The notes under the pieces: generated by a model | Databases searched by the model: none | The model's input: the letters and a program-made list of their open reading frames with translations, nothing else | Told to the model about the DNA's origin: nothing | Position numbers and translations under genes: made by a program | Part shown: piece after piece, positions 8,316 through 14,791 of the stretch | How positions within the stretch are numbered: position 1 is the stretch's first letter | Layout: each line of letters begins with the position of its first letter | From: Bordetella parapertussis | Lineage (GTDB): Bacteria; Pseudomonadota; Gammaproteobacteria; Burkholderiales; Burkholderiaceae_B | Direction of reading: 5' to 3' | DNA: 18,614 nt | Assembly: GCA_945882005.1 (NCBI GenBank) | Contig: CAMCWG010000024.1 | Span: 1 to 18,614, forward strand

Positions 8316-9791
8316 TTAATGGTTCTCCGACGGAGCGACAGAAAAATATTGACGCATGACTGAGTTGGGATTGCCGGTCAAGCGCTGACGCAAAACAGGT
8401 TCAGGTGTTGAGCGTTTGATGAATTTTCCAGAGCCGCGCTCGACTTGTAATTTTCCATCGGTCACAACCAAGCGCCCACGGCTAAACACTTGCTCAGGCC
8501 AACCCGTGATTTGCTTGCCTTCATAAGGCGTATAGCCAACGTTGTCATGCAACATCTTGGTCGAAATCGTGACGGCCTTCTCTGGATTCCAGATCGCAAG
8601 ATCCGCGTCGCTACCGACAGCGATTGTTCCTTTTTGTGGATACATCCCGTACGTGCGTGCATGGTTGGTTGCCGTCACTGCAACGAAGCGTTCGATGGTC
8701 ATGCGACCTTTGAGCACCCCTTCGGAAAACAATAATGGCATGCGTACTTCCAAACCGGGGACGCCGTTCGCCATGTCTTTAAAAGTGGTCGCATCGCCCT
8801 TAGGCAGTTTCCCTGACTCGTCAAAGCGGTAGGGTGCGTGATCCGACGAGAACATTTGTAATGTGCCGTTGATCAATCCTTGCCACACTGCTTCTTGAGA
8901 CGCTTCGTCACCGGGTGGTGGGCTGCAGCAAAATTTTGCGCCTTCCAAACCGGGAAGGTCAATGTCCTTCGCGGTCAGAAAGAGATACTGTGGGCAGCTC
9001 TCGGCATGGATCGGCAGGCCAAGTGCTTGCGAAGAGTGAATGACGCGTACAGCTTCCTGGCCCGCGACGTGCACGATTAACAAAGGCACATCCACTAAAC
9101 GTGCGAGGGCGACGGCTCGGTTCGTCGCCTCGCTCTCGGCAATGCTTGTATGCGCAACAGCATGGTATTTTGGCGCGGTCAGTCCGCGTTCGACCAGGCG
9201 GCGCGCGATCCATCGGATCATATCGTTGTTTTCTGCATGCACCATGACGAGTGCGCCTTCTTTGCTTGCGCACTCTAGAACATCTAGCACCTGATAGTCA
9301 TCAAGCTTCATTCGGTCATACGTCATGTAGATTTTGAATGAGGTGATGCCATCTTTGATGACTGCAGGCAAGTGCTTCTCTAGAGCTTCGGCCGTTGGGT
9401 CTGCGAGGATGAGGTGGAAGCCATAGTCAATGACTGCTTTTTCCGCGGCGCGCTTGGCGTAGTCAGCAACGACTTCCGGAATCTGATTGCCGCGGTGTTG
9501 CGCAGCAAACGGCACAATTGTTGTTGTGCCACCAAAGGCCGCTGAAACCGTTGCGCTGTAAAAGTCATCTGCGCACATCATTCCCATGCCAGATAACTGT
9601 TCGACGTGGCAGTGACTGTCGATGCCGCCGGGGAGTACCCAACGACCGGCTGCATCAATATCTTGTTTGCCCGCCGGAAGGCTTTGTGCGATCGCAGCAA
9701 TCACACCGTCCTTAATGCCGATGTCGGCATAGTAGGTTTCGTTGGCGGTACAGATGCGACCATTACGGATTGTGACGTCAAAGTTGCTCAT
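8316..9791 (-). CDS. D-hydantoinase / dihydropyrimidinase
   Basis: This binuclear-metal cyclic amidase opens 5-substituted hydantoins (or dihydropyrimidines) to N-carbamoyl amino acids in the cytoplasm. The 491-residue protein has the amidohydrolase-fold ligands of this family: His60 and His62 in GGIDSHCHVE, the carboxylated Lys153 in SFKIYMTY, a His in VHAEN, a His in the segment before the ESCPQYLF block, and the Asp of SSDHAPYRFD. I chose ATG 9791 because AAGGA lies eight bases before it; an ATG at 9800 directly abuts that Shine-Dalgarno and would add three residues. Since no dihydropyrimidine dehydrogenase genes are present and a D-carbamoylase follows, hydantoin use is favoured over uracil/thymine breakdown. 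CMCADD in the early region replaces the more usual residues of the stereochemistry-gate loop, so substrate preference is uncertain. Confidence 0.93.
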   Translation of the reverse strand: MSNFDVTIRNGRICTANETYYADIGIKDGVIAAIAQSLPAGKQDIDAAGRWVLPGGIDSHCHVEQLSGMGMMCADDFYSATVSAAFGGTTTIVPFAAQHRGNQIPEVVADYAKRAAEKAVIDYGFHLILADPTAEALEKHLPAVIKDGITSFKIYMTYDRMKLDDYQVLDVLECASKEGALVMVHAENNDMIRWIARRLVERGLTAPKYHAVAHTSIAESEATNRAVALARLVDVPLLIVHVAGQEAVRVIHSSQALGLPIHAESCPQYLFLTAKDIDLPGLEGAKFCCSPPPGDEASQEAVWQGLINGTLQMFSSDHAPYRFDESGKLPKGDATTFKDMANGVPGLEVRMPLLFSEGVLKGRMTIERFVAVTATNHARTYGMYPQKGTIAVGSDADLAIWNPEKAVTISTKMLHDNVGYTPYEGKQITGWPEQVFSRGRLVVTDGKLQVERGSGKFIKRSTPEPVLRQRLTGNPNSVMRQYFSVAPSENH

Positions 9792-9811
9792 GGCACTCAT
9801 CCTTGTTTTTC

Positions 9812-10738
9812 TTAAGCCTTGACCGCTTGTCTGCCGCGCGCGGTCGTCGAGAGGCCCACTCGCGCGACTGTTGCTTCAAGTTCTTTGATGGTCAGTGCAT
9901 CAATGCGCATTCCGGGTGAGCGAATGGCATTGCTGCGGATTGCACCGCGTTGTTGGTAGACATATTTACGAAGCGCCAGACCAATCTTTGGTTGGAATTC
10001 ATAGCGGATCAGTGGGCAGTAGCGGTCAAAGACTGCTGCAGCGCCTTTTTGGTCGCCAGCGGCAAAACGGTTATAGATCTCTACCAATACTTCCGGATAG
10101 GCAAAGCCAGTCATGGTGCCGACGGCGCCACGTTGAAGTTCTTCTAAGAAGAACATGCCGCCTAGGCCACCAAAGATCTTCATGGCGTCATCGCCTGCGA
10201 GATCGCGGATGCGACTAATCTTTTGACCAACGGGGGGCTCTTCCATTTTGATCATGTTTACGCCACCTTCTTTGCCGAGGCGAGCGACAACCTCGGGTCG
10301 AATTTCTGTACCGAACGAGTCTGGGAAGTCATGAATGACGACAGGAATCTTGACTGAGTCTGCAACGGCCTTGTAATAGTCAAACAATAGTGCATCACTC
10401 GCGTTATCAAGTGGCGCAGCAAACACGGCGGCGGCACCTGACTCTTGTGCTTCCTGTGCTTGCTCAATTGCACCTGTGATGCCGTGTGCGCGCACGCCAA
10501 CCCAAACGGGCACGCGACCTTTTGTGTGTTTAATAAAAGTGTCAGTTACTAAGCGGCGTTCTGCGTTATTGAGTTTGTGCAATTCGCCGAGGAAGCCCAG
10601 AATTGCCAAACCGGTGATGCCCGTATCCAACAGGAAGTCCACCAAGCTTTTGATGCTTTCAGTGTCGACCTTGAGTGCGTCGTCAAAGGGGGTAGGGCAA
10701 ATCGTAAACACGCCTTTGGCGTTGATTGGGGCAGGCAT
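9812..10738 (-). CDS. Dihydrodipicolinate synthase (DapA)-superfamily aldolase/lyase-like protein
   Basis: The 308-residue TIM-barrel protein belongs to the DapA/N-acetylneuraminate lyase superfamily. This family makes or breaks carbon-carbon bonds on pyruvate-like substrates through a Schiff-base lysine. Lys164 in NMIKMEEP is in the right place. However, the GTTGE loop is GFLGE (residues 48-52), so both catalytic threonines are missing, and the YNxP motif is HDFP (136-139), so the active-site tyrosine is missing too. It is therefore not a lysine-biosynthetic DapA, and its reaction is unknown. CGGAGA lies five bases before the ATG. It is the first gene of the eight-gene operon, 20 bases ahead of the hydantoinase start, and has a LysR-type box upstream. 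Confidence 0.88.
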   Translation of the reverse strand: MPAPINAKGVFTICPTPFDDALKVDTESIKSLVDFLLDTGITGLAILGFLGELHKLNNAERRLVTDTFIKHTKGRVPVWVGVRAHGITGAIEQAQEAQESGAAAVFAAPLDNASDALLFDYYKAVADSVKIPVVIHDFPDSFGTEIRPEVVARLGKEGGVNMIKMEEPPVGQKISRIRDLAGDDAMKIFGGLGGMFFLEELQRGAVGTMTGFAYPEVLVEIYNRFAAGDQKGAAAVFDRYCPLIRYEFQPKIGLALRKYVYQQRGAIRSNAIRSPGMRIDALTIKELEATVARVGLSTTARGRQAVKA

Positions 10739-10769
10739 GACATCTCCGGTTTTTAAATTCTGACGCTCA

Positions 10770-10775
10770 ATCCTA
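10770..10775 (-). promoter_or_regulatory. Predicted -10 hexamer of the eight-gene operon
   Basis: Read on the minus strand this is TAGGAT (four of six bases match TATAAT). No good -35 precedes it, as expected of an activator-dependent promoter. Its first base is 52 bases downstream of the centre of the LysR box at 10818-10836, the same distance as in the divergent racemase promoter. The predicted start is near 10763, giving a leader of about 25 bases with a CGGAGA ribosome-binding site. Confidence 0.5.
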
Positions 10776-10776
10776 A

Positions 10777-10788
10777 AGCTCTTGAGCT
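10777..10788. repeat. Short inverted repeat upstream of the eight-gene operon
   Basis: Five-base arms AGCTC/GAGCT flank two bases, directly upstream of the predicted -10. It may be part of an activation half-site for the LysR protein, or chance. It is too far from the T-run at 10802-10808 to be a terminator. Confidence 0.3.
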
Positions 10789-10817
10789 AGAACATCACTT
10801 GTTTTTTTATTGTCCGC

Positions 10818-10836
10818 CTATAACTTCAGGTTATGG
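10818..10836 (-). promoter_or_regulatory. Predicted LysR-family operator of the eight-gene operon
   Basis: The core is a perfect inverted repeat ATAAC-N5-GTTAT at 10820-10834, containing the T-N11-A pattern typical of LysR-type recognition sites. On the plus strand it matches the repeat in the LysR/racemase intergenic region at 15 of 19 positions; read along transcription, both begin CCATAAC. The centre (10827) is about 64 bases upstream of the predicted transcription start, the usual place of a LysR recognition site. Binding by the adjacent LysR protein is inferred. Confidence 0.68.
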
Positions 10837-10851
10837 ATGAGGGCTTTCTGC

Positions 10852-11766
10852 TTATTTGGCGGTTTTGGGCATCGCGAACCCTTGCGTTTTAACGGTATTT
10901 CTCAGGGCAACGGCAAAGTCTTGCGCAAGCTGTGATAGCGGTTCGAAGCGAGATTGAACGAGATTGATTGCCAATGTTTTGGTGTGCGCAATTGGGCGCA
11001 CCACAAAGTCACCTTGCGCGCTGTGTGCGGAGAACTCGTCAACGATGGCAATCCCTGCCCCCGCCTTGACTAACGTACAGGCATTGTGAGGCGAGCTCAC
11101 CTCGATAGCGACGCGTCGCACATGCCCAGCCTCCTGGTACATCTGTTCAACCAGGGTTCCAAAGGGTGTTTCGCTGCGGTACGACACCAAAGGATAGGGC
11201 AGAAGGTCTTCGATGGTCAGCATTGACCCGCTTGCGAGCGGGTGGTTATAGGGGAAGATACAGACGAGGTTGCCTTGGCCAATGGGTTCGGACAGTAAGT
11301 TGGGGTGTTGCGAAGGCAGGATGACCGCACCGAGATCTGCGCGATGGTCGAGCAACATCTGCGTCAGTGGCACGACTGTTAGCGGCTGAAAGGTCACCTT
11401 GACCTCGGGGTGCGTCTGATGAAACTGGGCAATTGCCATTGGGATCAACATGTGCCCAATGCTGGGACTCGACACCAGATGCAAGATGCCGCTACGTTTT
11501 TCTGACAGTTCGCTGGCCAATTCCTCAACGCGGCGCACACCGTCGTAAACGGCTTCCACTTCCTTAAACAGTTGGCGGGCCTCTGGCGTTGGGTATAGGC
11601 GGCCCTTAATGCGCTCGAACAACGCGAAGCCGAGGCGTTGCTCGGTATGGGACAACAAGCGGCTGATCGCTGGCTGGGAGACAAAAAGTAGTTTCGCAGC
11701 GCCGCTGATCGACCCTGAGGTCATCACGGCCCGAAAGACTTCGATTTGGCGCAGGTTCAATTGCAT
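10852..11766 (-). CDS. LysR-family transcriptional regulator
   Basis: The 304-residue protein has the classical LysR layout. A winged helix-turn-helix occupies residues 1-60 (LRQIEVFRAVMTSGSISGAA, then FVSQPAISRLLSHTEQRLG and FERIKGRLYPTPEA). A linker helix and a two-lobed periplasmic-binding-protein-like effector domain follow from about residue 90. AAGGGG lies nine bases before the ATG. It is transcribed away from the racemase-dehydrogenase pair, and the shared 152-base gap holds an inverted repeat with a T-N11-A box that recurs before the hydantoinase operon. I infer that it activates both operons in response to a hydantoin, N-carbamoyl or amino acid effector, and may repress itself because the box overlaps its own probable promoter. 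The ligand cannot be read from the sequence. Confidence 0.93.
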   Translation of the reverse strand: MQLNLRQIEVFRAVMTSGSISGAAKLLFVSQPAISRLLSHTEQRLGFALFERIKGRLYPTPEARQLFKEVEAVYDGVRRVEELASELSEKRSGILHLVSSPSIGHMLIPMAIAQFHQTHPEVKVTFQPLTVVPLTQMLLDHRADLGAVILPSQHPNLLSEPIGQGNLVCIFPYNHPLASGSMLTIEDLLPYPLVSYRSETPFGTLVEQMYQEAGHVRRVAIEVSSPHNACTLVKAGAGIAIVDEFSAHSAQGDFVVRPIAHTKTLAINLVQSRFEPLSQLAQDFAVALRNTVKTQGFAMPKTAK

Positions 11767-11830
11767 CGTTCTGAGCCCCTTGTAAAGGCATCGTGCATTG
11801 GCTTAGGGTGAATCCAGATCTGTGCTGTAA

Positions 11831-11849
11831 CCATAACATCATGTTAAGG
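11831..11849 (+). promoter_or_regulatory. Predicted LysR-family operator in the LysR/racemase intergenic region
   Basis: The inverted repeat CCATAAC-N5-GTTAAGG has core ATAAC-N5-GTTAA at 11833-11847 and holds a T-N11-A box. It lies 65 bases upstream of the LysR start codon on one side and about 70 upstream of the racemase start on the other. Its centre (11840) is 52 bases before the first base of the predicted racemase -10. A second copy lies before the eight-gene operon. A TTAACA on the minus strand inside the repeat could act as a -35 for the LysR gene, which would allow autorepression. Confidence 0.68.
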
Positions 11850-11872
11850 ATCATGCATAAATTGACAATGCA

Positions 11873-11882
11873 AAACATGTTT
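11873..11882. repeat. Perfect 10-base palindrome AAACATGTTT
   Basis: It lies between the LysR box and the predicted -10 of the racemase promoter, where LysR proteins commonly contact a second, activation site. The sequence differs from that of the main box, so the role is a guess. Confidence 0.35.
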
Positions 11883-11888
11883 AGTCAC

Positions 11889-11897
11889 TGCTAGACT
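11889..11897 (+). promoter_or_regulatory. Predicted extended -10 of the racemase-dehydrogenase operon
   Basis: TGC-TAGACT has the TGn extension and four of six matches to TATAAT. A consensus TTGACA at 11862-11867 is too far away (24 bases) to pair with it. The predicted start is near 11904, just before the AAGAGG ribosome-binding site at 11905-11910. Confidence 0.5.
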
Positions 11898-11918
11898 TAA
11901 ACAAAAGAGGATTTAGTC

Positions 11919-12590
11919 ATGGTCAAAACTATATACGTCATTAACCCGAACTCAACGCAAGCTGTGACAGACGCTTTTGATGATGCGTTGAATCCCTTGC
12001 GGCTGCCGGGCGGGCCCAAGATTGAATGCTTGACGCTTGCGGAGGGCCCACCAGGTATCCAATCTCAAATGGATGTTGAGCAGGTCACCTTGCCACTGGT
12101 GAACTTGGTAAAAGGTCTTGATGCAAAACATGGCGCGAGTGCTGGCGCCTATGTCTTGGCCTGTTTCAGCGATCCCGGGTTGCATGCGGTACGTGAGGCG
12201 ACAACTAAACCTGTGCTCGGCATCAGTGAGTGCGGTGCGTTGACAGCGCTCACCCGAGGACATCGGGTTGGCGTGATTGCGATTTTGCGTCAGTCCATCC
12301 CCAGGCACGGTCGAATGTTTGGAGCGATGGGTTTGACCGAGCGTGTCGTGGCAGAGGTTCCCCTAGGCATGAATGTGGTGGACTTGGTCGATGCAGAGCG
12401 CACACGTGCGGGTCTGCTGCGTGCGGGTAAAGCCCTGCGTGACGAGCATCTTATTGATGTGGTTGTGTTGGGTTGTGCAGGGATGGCAGCGCACCGAGCA
12501 TGGTTGGAAGAGCAGTTGGGTATTCCCGTGGTCGAGCCGACTCAGGCAGCGACGGCCATGGCGATAGGCCGAACCTTGTTAGGCTGGTAG
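11919..12590 (+). CDS. Asp/Glu/hydantoin racemase family protein
   Basis: This family epimerises amino acid or hydantoin stereocentres by a two-cysteine, cofactor-free mechanism. Both cysteines are visible in the 223-residue protein: Cys82 in VLACFSDPG and Cys186 in VLGCAGM. The N-terminal INPNST motif (residues 8-13) and the C-terminal VVEPTQAA segment are typical of the hydantoin racemase branch (HyuE-like). AAGAGG precedes the ATG by eight bases. Beside a D-hydantoinase and D-carbamoylase, the simplest role is racemising 5-substituted hydantoins so both enantiomers feed the D-specific pathway. The gene is not in that operon but divergent across the LysR gene, and 10 bases ahead of a flavin dehydrogenase gene. 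Other Asp/Glu racemase-family roles, such as amino acid or maleate isomerases, remain possible. Confidence 0.87.
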   Translation: MVKTIYVINPNSTQAVTDAFDDALNPLRLPGGPKIECLTLAEGPPGIQSQMDVEQVTLPLVNLVKGLDAKHGASAGAYVLACFSDPGLHAVREATTKPVLGISECGALTALTRGHRVGVIAILRQSIPRHGRMFGAMGLTERVVAEVPLGMNVVDLVDAERTRAGLLRAGKALRDEHLIDVVVLGCAGMAAHRAWLEEQLGIPVVEPTQAATAMAIGRTLLGW

Positions 12591-12600
12591 GGCGCTAACT

Positions 12601-14022
12601 GTGCAAGATCCCATGAAGCAAAAAGAGTTAACGTCGCGGCTCATGCACATTGTCGGCGAGGAGGGGGTATTGCTCGATCCCGCCGCTCACGAGATCTATG
12701 TTAATGACTGGTTAGGTAAGGCACACGGCCGTACGGTTGCCGTCGTGCGACCCCGCAACACCACCGAGGTTGCAGCCGTAATGCGCTTATGCCATCAATC
12801 GCACACGCCGGTTGTTCCGCAAGGGGGCAATACGGGAATGAGCGGTGGCGCAACGCCTGATATGAGCGGCGCGCAAGTGGTGTTGTCGTTGAATCGTATG
12901 AAGCGCATTCACGATGTGGATCCAATTAACAATACCCTGACCGCCGATGCGGGCGTGATCTTGGCTGAGATCCAAGAAGCGGCGCGGAAAGTGGGACGTT
13001 ATTTTCCGTTGAGCCTTGGGGCTGAGGGCAGCTGCACAATCGGCGGAAACCTTGCAACGAATGCGGGTGGGACTGGTGTGCTGCGCTACGGTAATACGCG
13101 CGACTTAACGCTGGGCCTTGAAGTTGTCTTGCCGGACGGTCGAGTATGGAACGGTTTGCGTGCCTTGCGTAAAGACAACACAGGCTACGATTTGAAGGAT
13201 TTGTTTATTGGATCAGAGGGTTCTCTTGGGATCATCACAGGCGTTGTCTTAAAGTTGTTTGCAGCGCCAGCAGGCCGTGTGACGGCTTGGGTGGGCGCGC
13301 AAAATCTCACAAATGTCGTGGCATTGCTTAATCGCTTGCAAGCAGAGTGTGGTCCGCGGCTCAGCGCCTTTGAAATGATGTCTGGTCCAAGCTTAGCCCT
13401 TGTGACGCAGCAACTACCGGGACATGTTTCGCCACTCGAAACGACCCATCCCTACTATGCGCTAATCGAATTGGCTGATACAAATATGTCGGGTGTGCAA
13501 GATATGTTGCAGGCTGGCTTAGCTGCGGCGATCGAAGACGCTCTGATCGATGACTGTGTTGTCGCGATGAGTGAAGCGCAAAGCATCTCAATGTGGAAGT
13601 TGCGCGAAGGGATATCGATGGCGCAGGTGAAAGCAGGTAAGGCCGTTAAGCACGACATCGCGCTTCCTATTTCAAGCCTTGCCCGTTTCGCTGCAGAGGC
13701 CGATCAGGCCGTGCATGAGGATTTTCCTGGTTTGCCGATTATTAATTTTGGCCACATCGGAGATGGCAATCTTCATTACAACGTCATGCTGCCCTTAGAT
13801 GTTGCGTATGAGGACTATGCGCGCAAGACGGCTGAACTAAACAAGCGCATCCACGACCTGGTCACTCAGTTCAATGGCAGCATCAGCGCCGAACATGGCG
13901 TGGGGACGTTACGTCGCGATGAGCTGCGACGCTATAAGTCAACCGTTGAAATGGATCTGATGATTGCGATTAAGCGTGCGCTGGATCCGAACCAACTTAT
14001 GAATCCAGGCAAGTTACTTTGA
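12601..14022 (+). CDS. FAD-binding D-2-hydroxyacid dehydrogenase (GlcD / D-2-hydroxyglutarate dehydrogenase-like)
   Basis: This VAO-family flavoenzyme oxidises D-2-hydroxyacids to 2-oxoacids. The 473-residue protein has an N-terminal FAD-binding domain (PQGGNTGMSGG at residues 73-83; GAEGSCTIGGNLATNAGG; KDLFIGSEGSLGIITG) and a C-terminal FAD-oxidase domain. The putative metal ligands His385 and His392 (GHIGDGNLHYN) and Glu431 (EHGVGTLRRDEL) are intact, and the protein ends in the usual MNPGKLL. The proposed start is GTG 12601, preceded by AGGG at eight bases; the in-frame ATG at 12613 has no Shine-Dalgarno. It follows the racemase gene by 10 bases in the same probable operon. The likely substrate is a D-2-hydroxyacid such as lactate, glycolate or 2-hydroxyglutarate; its link with hydantoin use is not established. 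Its end lies nine bases from the convergent cupin gene. Confidence 0.9.
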   Translation: MQDPMKQKELTSRLMHIVGEEGVLLDPAAHEIYVNDWLGKAHGRTVAVVRPRNTTEVAAVMRLCHQSHTPVVPQGGNTGMSGGATPDMSGAQVVLSLNRMKRIHDVDPINNTLTADAGVILAEIQEAARKVGRYFPLSLGAEGSCTIGGNLATNAGGTGVLRYGNTRDLTLGLEVVLPDGRVWNGLRALRKDNTGYDLKDLFIGSEGSLGIITGVVLKLFAAPAGRVTAWVGAQNLTNVVALLNRLQAECGPRLSAFEMMSGPSLALVTQQLPGHVSPLETTHPYYALIELADTNMSGVQDMLQAGLAAAIEDALIDDCVVAMSEAQSISMWKLREGISMAQVKAGKAVKHDIALPISSLARFAAEADQAVHEDFPGLPIINFGHIGDGNLHYNVMLPLDVAYEDYARKTAELNKRIHDLVTQFNGSISAEHGVGTLRRDELRRYKSTVEMDLMIAIKRALDPNQLMNPGKLL

Positions 14023-14031
14023 TCTAGACGG

Positions 14032-14775
14032 TCACTGTTTCCCAAATTGCAACATCAGCAGCTCACAGCCCTCTTGCCCGCTTTGTACAGACAAGGGGGC
14101 ATCGGTCGGATGAACAAACATTACTGACCATTTTGCGAGGTGTTGTCCCTCGTGAGTCAGACTGCCATTCACAATTAGGAAGTATTGACCGCCGGTTTGT
14201 GCTGGATCGTCGCAAACAATAGACATGTTCTTGCCTGCGCGAAATAATTTTGCGTCTACGCCATCGGTATATTCTGTTGTTTTTTCATTGACGCGTTCGG
14301 ACGTGACTGAGTCCCGATTCGCAAGTACCGCCTCGGTACTGATTGCAGCATTCGCAGAGAAGTGTCTTTTCTTGGAGGGCTGTAGTTTTTCTCGGTACCC
14401 CGGTTGGTGCAAGTACACGGGACCAGAGTCGGTGTTGGCCCTGAGCGTGAAGTAGGAGTAGCCTTGTGGGCCTGCATCAATCGGACCGTATCCAGTAAAC
14501 CGATCAGCGTAGTGTATGGTCAGCGGAAGTAAGACATCCGAGCGTCCGACTTTTCCGGCTCCGGACACAAACACTTGAAACTGATCTACGACATGGAAGT
14601 GAGGCAAGATCGTGTCGTTGACTGGCATCTCAATTAAAAACGCTTGGGGATCCTGCGTGACTTTCCCGCCTCCGACTGTCCCAAAATAATCAGTGCGCCA
14701 GCGAGGTGCACCATTTGCAGGTGACTTTGAAACTTGTCTGTTTGGTAAGGCTTGTTGGCTCGGCATCGTTAGCAT
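14032..14775 (-). CDS. Cupin-fold protein of unknown function
   Basis: The 247-residue protein has one recognisable cupin metal-site motif, ILPHFHVVDQFQVFV (about residues 56-70), with two histidines and the downstream Gln and Phe. A second half with SVMFVHPTDAPL near the C-terminus may be a second, metal-less barrel. The conserved-looking N-terminal part (RTDYFGTVGGGKVTQDPQAF) is not one I can assign to a known enzyme. It does not resemble the bicupin ureidoglycine aminohydrolase AllE. AGGAGAG lies five bases before the ATG. It is the last gene of the second operon, 16 bases after a Bug binding-protein gene, so a role in the same small-molecule catabolism is inferred: either an enzyme or a ligand-binding protein. 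Confidence 0.7.
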   Translation of the reverse strand: MLTMPSQQALPNRQVSKSPANGAPRWRTDYFGTVGGGKVTQDPQAFLIEMPVNDTILPHFHVVDQFQVFVSGAGKVGRSDVLLPLTIHYADRFTGYGPIDAGPQGYSYFTLRANTDSGPVYLHQPGYREKLQPSKKRHFSANAAISTEAVLANRDSVTSERVNEKTTEYTDGVDAKLFRAGKNMSIVCDDPAQTGGQYFLIVNGSLTHEGQHLAKWSVMFVHPTDAPLSVQSGQEGCELLMLQFGKQ

Positions 14776-14791
14776 GCTGTCTCTCCTAAGT

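Noticed and set aside
8316..9791. Reductive uracil/thymine degradation cluster
   Set aside because: No dihydropyrimidine dehydrogenase subunits are present, and the following amidase resembles D-carbamoylase more than beta-ureidopropionase.
9850..10218. Plus-strand open frames opposite the DapA-like gene
   Set aside because: They have no domain pattern and are explained as shadows of the minus-strand coding sequence.
9812..10738. Housekeeping dapA (lysine biosynthesis)
   Set aside because: The Thr-Thr and Tyr catalytic residues are missing and the gene sits in a hydantoin operon.
10777..10808. Intrinsic terminator from the AGCTC repeat and the T-run at 10802-10808
   Set aside because: The hairpin has only five base pairs, 13 bases separate it from the T-run, and no plus-strand gene reads into it.
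11862..11867. TTGACA as the -35 of the racemase promoter
   Set aside because: The only good -10 (TAGACT at 11892) is 24 bases away. A -10 at normal spacing would be TCACTG, which is poor.
14032..14775. Ureidoglycine aminohydrolase (AllE-type bicupin) completing an allantoin pathway
   Set aside because: The sequence does not resemble AllE and only one metal-binding cupin motif is visible.
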